A DNA stretch of 12,103 nt, from contig JAKOSS010000734.1 in the NCBI GenBank assembly GCA_029777145.1, positions 1 to 12,103 of the forward strand, written 5' to 3'. This document shows positions 6,707-12,103 of this stretch, one piece after another (position 1 is the first letter of the stretch; each line of letters opens with the position of its first letter). This DNA comes from Acidobacteriota bacterium. GTDB lineage: Bacteria; Acidobacteriota; Blastocatellia; Pyrinomonadales; Pyrinomonadaceae. The translations under genes and the position numbers were made by a program. The notes beneath the pieces are model-generated. The model was not told where the DNA came from. It saw only the letters and a program-made list of their open reading frames with translations, and ran no database searches.

Positions 6707-6735
6707 AGTTTAGCGTCCGCGATTGGCGCAATCAA
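6707..6735 (-). promoter_or_regulatory. Candidate promoter of cupin-pyrD with an internal inverted repeat
   Basis: On the minus strand TTGATT (6730-6735) and TAAACT (6707-6712) each match consensus at 4 of 6 positions with a 17-base spacer. Only 6 bases separate the -10 box from the cupin ATG, so transcription would start at or next to the ATG. The spacer overlaps a perfect inverted repeat, GATTG-GCG-CAATC (6721-6733), which could be an operator. Confidence 0.4.
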
Positions 6736-6747
6736 TTCGATCACTCA

Positions 6748-6774
6748 ATTAAGAAAGGCCGCGTCGCCGCGGCC
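6748..6774 (-). terminator. Intrinsic terminator of ilvE
   Basis: GGCCGCG (6757-6763) and CGCGGCC (6768-6774) form a perfect 7-bp GC stem with a TCGC loop. On the minus strand it is followed by TTTCTTAATT. It lies 33 bases past the ilvE stop and isolates ilvE from cupin-pyrD. Confidence 0.8.
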
Positions 6775-6806
6775 CTCGAAATCACCAACTTCAGTCGTTC
6801 CGAACG

Positions 6807-7802
6807 TCATTCGCCGGAGCTAGCTGTTTTTTTTTCCGCGGTGTCGCCGACATAGGTCAGCCACGGAGCGTTGTTCGGCGCCGGCGTTTCGCCTCTGATT
6901 ACTTCAAAGAAGCGCTTTTGCAGTGCTTTTGTGATCTCGCCCGCCTTGCCCGTACCGATCGAAATGCGATCGACCGAACGGATCGGCGTGATCTCCGCAG
7001 CGGTCCCGGTAAAGAACAACTCGTCGGCGAGATAAAGCGCCGCGCGCTGGATGTTAGTCTGCTTGACCGGAATTCCCATTTCCTTGGCGATCTGGATCAC
7101 CGAATCGCGCGTGATGCCGGGCAGGATCGACGCGCCGAGCGGCGGCGTCAGGAGCATGCCGTTGTTGACGAGGAACAGATTCTCGCCGGAGCCTTCCGAC
7201 ACGTACCCGCGATCGTCGAGCGCGATTCCTTCGCTGAATCCGCCGAGGATCGCTTCCATCTTGATCAGCTGCGAATTCATGTAGTTCGCGCCGGCCTTGG
7301 CGACGGCCGGCATCGAATTGCTCGTGATGCGGGTCCAGCTTGAAACGCAGACATCGACGCCGGCCTCGAGCGCCTCTTCGCCGAGATATTTGCCCCAGTC
7401 CCATGCCGCGATGTAACACTGGATCGGATTCGGAAACGGATTGACCCCGAACGCGGGTTTCTCTTCATTCAGCCCGCGGAAGACGACCGGACGGAGATAA
7501 CACGCCTCGAGCCCGCTGTCGCGGACCAAACTGACCGCGGCATCGCAAAAATCCTGTCGCGTGTATTTCAGGTCCATGCGGTAGATCTTGGCCGAGTTGA
7601 CGAGCCGCTGCATGTGTTCGGTCAGGCGAAAGACGGCCGTTCCGTTGACCGCTTCGTACGCGCGGATACCCTCAAAAACGCTCGAACCATAATGAATGGC
7701 GTGGGTCATGACATGAACGCGGGCATCGTTCCAGTCAATCAACTCTCCGTCTCGCCAGACTCGCGGCGCAATTCTCAAAGTGCTTACATCCTTTGACGAC
7801 AT
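6807..7802 (-). CDS. ilvE: Branched-chain amino acid aminotransferase
   Basis: A fold-type IV PLP enzyme that interconverts Leu, Ile and Val with their 2-oxo acids. The 331-residue product shows HAIHYGSSVFEGIRAYE (residues 34-50), a catalytic Lys169 in AVAKAGANYMNS, the PLP-contacting Glu203 in GYVSEGSGENLFLV, and FFTGTAAEITPI near the phosphate site. It exceeds the usual 300-310 residues by a polar C-terminal tail, which includes a run of nine A (bases 6827-6835) coding for EKK. The ATG at 7800-7802 is preceded by AAAGGAG, but 14 bases away, longer than optimal; a TTG at residue 9 has AAGGA 8 bases upstream and is a weaker alternative. It forms its own unit between two terminators. Specificity for branched substrates over D-amino acids or chorismate derivatives is inferred from overall similarity. 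Confidence 0.95.
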   Translation of the reverse strand: MSSKDVSTLRIAPRVWRDGELIDWNDARVHVMTHAIHYGSSVFEGIRAYEAVNGTAVFRLTEHMQRLVNSAKIYRMDLKYTRQDFCDAAVSLVRDSGLEACYLRPVVFRGLNEEKPAFGVNPFPNPIQCYIAAWDWGKYLGEEALEAGVDVCVSSWTRITSNSMPAVAKAGANYMNSQLIKMEAILGGFSEGIALDDRGYVSEGSGENLFLVNNGMLLTPPLGASILPGITRDSVIQIAKEMGIPVKQTNIQRAALYLADELFFTGTAAEITPIRSVDRISIGTGKAGEITKALQKRFFEVIRGETPAPNNAPWLTYVGDTAEKKTASSGE

Positions 7803-7879
7803 AATTAAGTTTTTAACTCCTTTGGGTATGAAAATGATGAAGCAATAAGTGCGATAGAACGCAAATCGATTCTGGTCTC

Positions 7880-7908
7880 AGGATAGTATATGGCCGGACA
7901 GATGGCAA
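7880..7908 (-). promoter_or_regulatory. Candidate promoter of ilvE
   Basis: On the minus strand TTGCCA (7903-7908, 5 of 6 consensus) and TATCCT (7880-7885, 4 of 6) are 17 bases apart. An overlapping TATACT (7885-7890) is a better -10 but has a poor -35 partner. The leader would be about 70 bases. The box lies beyond the terminator of the gene upstream, consistent with an independent unit. Confidence 0.45.
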
Positions 7909-7953
7909 GAATTCAGGATTTTGGCCGGCCGTTCAAAGGGCCGCGAAGGCCTA

Positions 7954-8006
7954 GGAAAATCAAAAGGCCGGGACGTTTCGATCTCCCGATCGAACGGCGC
8001 CCGGCC
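7954..8006 (-). terminator. Intrinsic terminator of the exported propeller gene
   Basis: GGCCGGG (7966-7972) pairs with CCCGGCC (8000-8006). Inside, CGTTTCGATC (7974-7983) pairs with GATCGAACG (7988-7996) with one bulged base. On the minus strand the stem is followed by TTTTGATTTT (bases 7965 down to 7956). It lies about 20 bases past the stop codon at 8027. The remaining 7803-7953 holds the ilvE leader and promoter and nothing else I can identify. Confidence 0.8.
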
Positions 8007-8026
8007 CCTTGTAATTGCAGCAATCG

Positions 8027-10579
8027 CTACAGGATCCAGATCCTTGGAGCGCTATCGTCAAGCCGTGTCTGGTAGGTTATGCCGTTGAAGACGACGGTCA
8101 CGATGATCGGCCTGTCTCCGGCCCCCGCGAGTTCGGCTGGAAGCGTCACGTCGAAGGCGTAAATCCCGGGCTCGACGAGCACCGGATCCTTGACGAAAGT
8201 TCCCGAGATCGACGTATCGCCGATCCGCACCGAGATCGCCGTTCCGGGAACATACGACGGGTCGATGGTATTGACTCCGGTCAGGTAGATCCGGAGAACC
8301 GTCGGCACGCGACGGCTGCCACGCAACTGGAACGTCGTGATCGTGAACGGCTCGCGGGTGTGGACCCGATTGACGACGTTCAATGCCTTCACGCGTCCGC
8401 CCGGCCCCCGCAGATCCGGATCGGTGAACAGATCCGGGCGGGTCGGAACGACGACGACCGTGCCCCTCAGAATCGTGCCGTTGTTGTTGATGACAACCGG
8501 ATACGTGATTCCACCGTCAGCGGGCGTCAGTCCCGGCGGCACGACAAATTCGATCTGCCGGCGGCTGACGTATTTAAGACCGACCGCCACGCCGTTGATC
8601 GACATCGAAACTCCGGCCAGTTCGATCGGAAGCGTGAAGCGTCGTTCAAGCGATCCGACCGCGGTTTTCGCGGCGACCGGCTGGCTGATTCCCGAATCAT
8701 AATCGAGCAACGCGAGCATTCCCGGCGACACACCTTGAACTGCCGGCGGATTCTGCGGCGTCGGCGACGGAGTCGGCGTCGGTGTTGCCGTCGGTGTTAC
8801 TGTCGGCGTTGGTGTCGGCGTCGCGGTCGGTGTCGGTGTTGCCGTCGGGGTCGGCGTCGGAGTCGGTGTCGGAGTCGTTACCGGCACGGATGTCACCGGC
8901 TGGCGCGATGCTCCGGTCGCGAACGACATCGTCGCGGCTCCTTCCCGGACAGTCGCAGGAAGCAGCAAGTAGTAAACTTCGTTGCCGAAATCCGGATTGC
9001 CGCCGCCTTGGTCAACCTGCGAGAAGTTGTAGACCATACGTCTCGAAGTGTTGGTCGTCAGCGGTTGCGACGTGCCGAGGAAAAATATCGGCGCGGGATT
9101 GGTGGTGAGCCTCGTGAAGCTCGACGATCCCGTAGACGGGTAAAGCGAGAACGAATAGATCTGGACCGGACGGCCGTCAATGTTGTTGAGTCCGTCGGCG
9201 GCGGTCGTCGGCACCGTGCCGTCGGCGATGATATTCATCCGCGTTTCCATGACGAGCGTCGAAGGCGTCCCGAAGCCGTCATAGTCGGTGAACGTCGGAA
9301 GACGCTGGATGTCGCCGCCAGCTGCCGCCGAGTCGGCATCGCTGCGCGCGCAAACTCGACGGATATACGGAACCGGATGCGGCGGGGTCGCCGTCGGCGG
9401 ATTGAAGTCGTACAAGTAGGTTGCGAAGGACGTGTAATTCGTTCCCGAATTCTCGTTGGCGAGGTCTGCGTACGAATCGAACGCGATGAATCGACCGTCA
9501 CGGCTCATCCGCTTGCCCGAACCGAAATTGTTGACGACATCGCCCGGATTCGTCCGTGACGTCGTCGTGACCTGGGTTTTCGTCCCGGTCGGAGCCCCGC
9601 TCGCATCGATATCGGCGAAAAAGATCTCCTCGTTGATATCGGTGTTCGATCCGCCGGTCATGCCGACGATCGGATTATTCCCGGTACTCATGAACGCGAT
9701 GCGCAGGCCGTTGCCGGAAATTGCCGGATAGGCGTTGTAGATCGGATTGCCGATCGCGCCGCGCGGCGTCTGCGTGATCTGCGTGACCGACGACAGGTTG
9801 CGCACGTACGCGAAGATCTCGTCGTTGTTGGCCGGTGACGCGTTTCCGCCGGTCACCAGGTCGCGGCTCGACGTGAACGCCAGGTAATTGCCGTCGTCGT
9901 TGATCGCGATGTCGCGGTTGTCGTCCGCAATGAACGGCTGGGTCGTCGTGTCACCCGGCGACGGGAGACGGCTCGGGGTCGAATTCGTGATCCGCGTGAA
10001 CGTTCCGCCCGAAAGCTCGGTGATCGGGATCTCGTCGCCCGAAGAAAGGTCGGCAGCCGGCGCCAACGGGATCTGGTACATCCAGATCTCGGTGTTTCCG
10101 TCGGCCGTCAACGGGTTCGTGCCGTTGGTCGCCGTAAAAGAGTTCGCATCGAACGAACCCGGATTCGTCGCGTCGGGCATCGTCGGAGTCGAGGTCGTGG
10201 CGTTCGAACTGAACGCGATCCAACGACCGTCGCTGCTGATCACGGGATGCGTATTCACGATATCGACCTTGATGTTGTCGTATGTCGGATTGAGCGTCGT
10301 GTCGATCAGGAGACTCTTTGTGTCGGTGATCTGAAAAATACGCCGTTGGGCGTAATCGAACAGGAATATCTCGCGATTGCCGTCCGTATTCCGCGGGTTC
10401 TCGGTGGCCAGATTGCCGGCCGACTCAAAAACCACGTAGCGGCCGTCAGCGCTGACGCCGCCGGCGAACGACTCGTTTGCGGAATTCGTTACTTGTCCGA
10501 GAAACGAATCGACCTGTGCGGCCGCCGCAATCGCGAACGCTGAAATGAATAAAATAATTCCCAGTATGTGAAACTTCAC
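8027..10579 (-). CDS. Exported WD40-like (PD40/TolB-type) beta-propeller protein with Thr-Pro linker and TIGR03437-like C-terminal domain
   Basis: From the GTG at 10577-10579 the product is 850 residues. It begins with a signal peptide: a short basic start, a hydrophobic core (residues 5-19) and a probable cut after AAA21 before QVDS. A strong ribosome site GGAGGA (10584-10589) sits 4 bases before this GTG, which decides the start; the frame stays open to 10687 but that extension is unsupported. Propeller blades carry the S-x-D-G-R-x-x-x-F-x-S type motif at about residues 43, 115, 227, 288 and 359. Residues 568-608 are an almost pure Thr-Pro linker. Residues 611-850 resemble the Solibacter-type C-terminal domain (for example LAGVSMSINGVAVGLKYVS). 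It is predicted to act outside the inner membrane, perhaps at the surface. No catalytic residues are evident and its function is unknown. Confidence 0.85.
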   Translation of the reverse strand: MKFHILGIILFISAFAIAAAAQVDSFLGQVTNSANESFAGGVSADGRYVVFESAGNLATENPRNTDGNREIFLFDYAQRRIFQITDTKSLLIDTTLNPTYDNIKVDIVNTHPVISSDGRWIAFSSNATTSTPTMPDATNPGSFDANSFTATNGTNPLTADGNTEIWMYQIPLAPAADLSSGDEIPITELSGGTFTRITNSTPSRLPSPGDTTTQPFIADDNRDIAINDDGNYLAFTSSRDLVTGGNASPANNDEIFAYVRNLSSVTQITQTPRGAIGNPIYNAYPAISGNGLRIAFMSTGNNPIVGMTGGSNTDINEEIFFADIDASGAPTGTKTQVTTTSRTNPGDVVNNFGSGKRMSRDGRFIAFDSYADLANENSGTNYTSFATYLYDFNPPTATPPHPVPYIRRVCARSDADSAAAGGDIQRLPTFTDYDGFGTPSTLVMETRMNIIADGTVPTTAADGLNNIDGRPVQIYSFSLYPSTGSSSFTRLTTNPAPIFFLGTSQPLTTNTSRRMVYNFSQVDQGGGNPDFGNEVYYLLLPATVREGAATMSFATGASRQPVTSVPVTTPTPTPTPTPTATPTPTATPTPTPTVTPTATPTPTPSPTPQNPPAVQGVSPGMLALLDYDSGISQPVAAKTAVGSLERRFTLPIELAGVSMSINGVAVGLKYVSRRQIEFVVPPGLTPADGGITYPVVINNNGTILRGTVVVVPTRPDLFTDPDLRGPGGRVKALNVVNRVHTREPFTITTFQLRGSRRVPTVLRIYLTGVNTIDPSYVPGTAISVRIGDTSISGTFVKDPVLVEPGIYAFDVTLPAELAGAGDRPIIVTVVFNGITYQTRLDDSAPRIWIL
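8756..8878. repeat. Tandem 6-base-unit repeat coding for the Thr-Pro linker
   Basis: About 20 imperfect copies of a GTCGGX-type hexamer on the plus strand encode alternating Thr and Pro, with some Ala, Val and Ser, on the minus strand. Copies differ mainly at third positions, so the array has drifted under protein-level constraint. Changes in copy number would keep the frame and alter only linker length. Confidence 0.85.
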
Positions 10580-10658
10580 AAGGTCCTCCGAAGACTGATT
10601 TTTACGAGGGCAAGATTCGACCTGAGACTGCACACCCGTTCCAATCGCAAAACATTGC

Positions 10659-10691
10659 ATTTTAAAGGCAAAGTATTGCTTCTGCAAGCAA
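10659..10691 (-). promoter_or_regulatory. Possible promoter/operator of the exported protein gene
   Basis: On the minus strand TAAAAT (10659-10664, 5 of 6 of a -10 box) lies 17 bases from TTGCAG (10682-10687), a poor -35. The -35 overlaps a perfect palindrome TTGCTT-CTGC-AAGCAA (10676-10691). This could be a repressor or activator site in the divergent gap shared with lpxB. Evidence is by pattern only. Confidence 0.3.
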
Positions 10692-10717
10692 CTACCGGAT
10701 TAAACTTCAGGCCATGT

Positions 10718-10746
10718 TTGAAAAACAATGCCTTTGATGCCATAAA
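10718..10746 (+). promoter_or_regulatory. Candidate promoter of lpxB
   Basis: TTGAAA (10718-10723, 5 of 6 consensus) and CATAAA (10741-10746, 4 of 6) are 17 bases apart. Transcription would start near 10753, about 50 bases before the TTG start or 80 before the ATG. The rest of the gap 10580-10804 holds the exported gene's leader, the palindrome at 10676-10691 and no gene. Confidence 0.4.
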
Positions 10747-10804
10747 TGTCGTAACGGGTTGACTTCCGCGACCCACGAATTCAATCGACGCACATCTGAA
10801 CACC

Positions 10805-11980
10805 TTGAACCCTGACCGAACAACCGAGATCATGATCGTTGCCGGTGAACCGTCGGGCGACGCCCATGCGGCGAAATTGGTCCGGGAACTTCGATCCGAA
10901 CTCGACGGAAATGTCCGCTTTTTCGGCGCCGTGAGCCATGCGCTTCGCGAACAGGAAGTCGAAGAGATCGTCAATGCCGACGATCTTTCCGTCGTCGGTG
11001 TACTCGAGATCGCCAAGGTGCTGCCGATGTTTTGGAGCGCGTTCCGAAAACTGCGCGGGACGGCAATCGCACGCCGACCGGCCGTCGTGATCCTCGTCGA
11101 TTTTCCGGATTTCAACCTCAAGCTCGCCCGCTCGCTCGCCCGCCGCGGGATCAGGATCGTCTATTACATATCGCCGCAGATCTGGGCATGGCGCAAATAT
11201 CGGATCGCGTCGATCCGCAAGCATGTCGACCTGCTGCTCACGATCCTTCCGTTCGAGAAAGATTGGTACGCGGAGCATGGATTCGACAAGGTCGAGTACG
11301 TCGGAAATCCAACTGTCCGCGAGGTTCACGCGAACTCGACGCCCGAAGAATTCCGCAAACGCCACGGTCTCGATCCCTCGCGTCCGCTGGTCGCACTACT
11401 TCCCGGCAGCCGTCATAAGGAGATCGTCCGCATCCTTCCGGAAATGCTCCAAAGCGCGTCGTACATGCTTGAGCGGCGCCCCGAGCTGCAGTTCGTCATC
11501 GCGCTCGCTCCGACACGCCGCGACGACGAGATCGACGCCGCGTTCAAGACCGCCGGGATCGATCGCGGCGCACTGCCGCTGGCGATCGTCCGCGGCGAGA
11601 CCTATGACGCCGTCGCCGCTTCCGACGCGGCCGCCGTGACGAGCGGCACGGCGACGCTCGAGACCGGCATTCTCGGGACGCCGATGGCGATCGTCTACAA
11701 GGGCTCGGCGTTGAATTACGTGCTGCTCCGGCCGCTCATTGAAGTTCCACACTTCGGGTTGATCAACCTGATTGCCGGCGAACGCCTCGCCGCCGAGCTG
11801 ATCCAGTACGATTTCACGCCGAAGACGCTCGGAGACGAGATCCTGCGGCTTCTCGAGCCGGAAGCGAACGCCGCGATGCGCGCCAAACTCGCGCAGGTCT
11901 CCGGAACGCTCGGAGACGGCGGCGCGTCGAAATGCGCGGCACGCGCGATCGTCCGATTGCTCTCTGAAAGGCCAACTTGA
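10805..11980 (+). CDS. lpxB: Lipid-A-disaccharide synthase
   Basis: LpxB joins UDP-2,3-diacylglucosamine to lipid X to make the lipid A disaccharide, at the inner face of the inner membrane. Seen in order: MIVAGEPSGDAHAAKLV (residues 10-26), ILVDFPDFNLKLA (96-108) with the conserved Asp, YYISPQIWAWRKYR (120-133), ILPFEKDWY, VGNPTV (usually VGHP), LLPGSRHKEI (198-207), TSGTATLETG (279-288) and HFGLINLIAGE (316-326), ending in the GGASKCAARAI helix. The length of 391 is usual. The TTG at 10805 leaves about 12 residues before AGE, as in E. coli; an in-frame ATG at 10832 would leave only three, and neither has a ribosome site, so the start is uncertain. It implies an outer membrane containing lipopolysaccharide. 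It overlaps or abuts the PyrR-like gene. Confidence 0.95.
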   Translation: MNPDRTTEIMIVAGEPSGDAHAAKLVRELRSELDGNVRFFGAVSHALREQEVEEIVNADDLSVVGVLEIAKVLPMFWSAFRKLRGTAIARRPAVVILVDFPDFNLKLARSLARRGIRIVYYISPQIWAWRKYRIASIRKHVDLLLTILPFEKDWYAEHGFDKVEYVGNPTVREVHANSTPEEFRKRHGLDPSRPLVALLPGSRHKEIVRILPEMLQSASYMLERRPELQFVIALAPTRRDDEIDAAFKTAGIDRGALPLAIVRGETYDAVAASDAAAVTSGTATLETGILGTPMAIVYKGSALNYVLLRPLIEVPHFGLINLIAGERLAAELIQYDFTPKTLGDEILRLLEPEANAAMRAKLAQVSGTLGDGGASKCAARAIVRLLSERPT

Positions 11981-12018
11981 ATAAGGAATCTGAGCGATGT
12001 TACGATTCGTTCAAACCT

Positions 12019-12103
12019 ATGGCAGATCAATACGGTTTGATTGAAAAATCAAAGATCATGGATTCGACGCGGATGAAGCGCGCGCTTTCGCGCCTGGCGT
12101 CAG
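12019..12103 (+). CDS. pyrR: PyrR-like pyrimidine regulator / uracil phosphoribosyltransferase, N-terminal fragment
   Basis: Twenty-eight codons are visible before the window ends. The segment KSKIMDSTRMKRALSRLAS matches the conserved N-terminus of PyrR (pattern: MD, several residues, RAL-x-RIA or RLA). In that family the protein binds pyr mRNA to attenuate transcription in response to UMP and also has uracil phosphoribosyltransferase activity; the phosphoribosyl-binding site would be beyond the window. I chose the ATG at 12019-12021. In the same frame a TTG at 11977 overlaps the lpxB stop (TTGA) and has AAAGG five bases before it, so a longer start is possible. The gene follows lpxB closely and probably shares its transcript. 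The short visible length keeps this provisional. Confidence 0.65.
   Translation, partial: MADQYGLIEKSKIMDSTRMKRALSRLAS

Noticed and set aside
8756..8878. CRISPR-like or minisatellite array
   Set aside because: Units are 6 bases without spacers and keep the Thr-Pro reading frame of the surrounding gene; it is a protein linker.
8015..9559. 514-codon plus-strand open frame opposite the exported protein
   Set aside because: It includes an Arg/Cys-rich run produced by the Thr-Pro repeat read antisense, and overlaps the gene with the signal peptide and strong ribosome site.
10580..10687. Upstream extension of the exported protein by 36 residues
   Set aside because: It would bury the signal peptide inside the chain; GGAGGA four bases before the GTG at 10579 clearly marks the start.

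Overview
This window looks like a chromosomal housekeeping segment of a Gram-negative-type bacterium, most likely an acidobacterium of the Blastocatellia/Pyrinomonadaceae kind. That assignment is inference. It rests on moderately high GC, an lpxB gene (lipid A, so an outer membrane), a large exported protein with a Pro-Thr linker and a Solibacter-type (TIGR03437-like) C-terminal domain, and gene gaps carrying AT-rich low-complexity repeats and 'CGCGAAA'-type repeats. I see no phage, transposase, CRISPR, tRNA or rRNA signal.

Layout. (1) 1-432 (+): the C-terminal end of an M1-family metallopeptidase. (2) 433-699: a non-coding gap holding a degenerate long inverted repeat and a bidirectional terminator shared with the convergent fab operon. 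(3) 700-5157 (-): a compact operon read leftward: DUF177/YceD - rpmF (L32) - fabH - fabD - acpP - fabF. It is headed by a perfect-consensus sigma-70-type promoter (5208-5235). It covers fatty-acid initiation (FabH), malonyl loading (FabD), the carrier (ACP) and elongation (FabF). plsX and fabG, often found in this cluster, are absent. (4) 5287-6700 (-): a small cupin gene followed after 4 bases by pyrD, the quinone-linked dihydroorotate dehydrogenase. (5) 6807-7802 (-): ilvE, with its own terminator and a candidate promoter. (6) 8027-10579 (-): an exported beta-propeller protein with a Thr-Pro linker, with its own terminator. (7) 10805-end (+): lpxB, then the start of a gene resembling pyrR, divergent from the exported protein.

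The active-site residues expected of FabF (C163/H303/H340), FabD (S100/H209), FabH (C114/H254/N284), ACP (S37), PyrD (S183) and IlvE (K169) are all present, so these genes appear intact and functional. The fab genes, LpxB and L32 tie membrane-lipid supply to growth. PyrD and the PyrR-like gene are both pyrimidine functions but sit in separate transcription units about 5 kb apart.

I do not find a convincing new biological system here. The best second-look items are non-coding: a 50-base hairpin between acpP and fabF whose single imperfect position becomes a G-U pair only in the operon-sense RNA, repeat-derived gap sequences inside the fab operon, the inverted-repeat element at 458-627, and a probable leaderless cupin-pyrD transcript. 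The exported propeller protein is the only gene without an assigned role.
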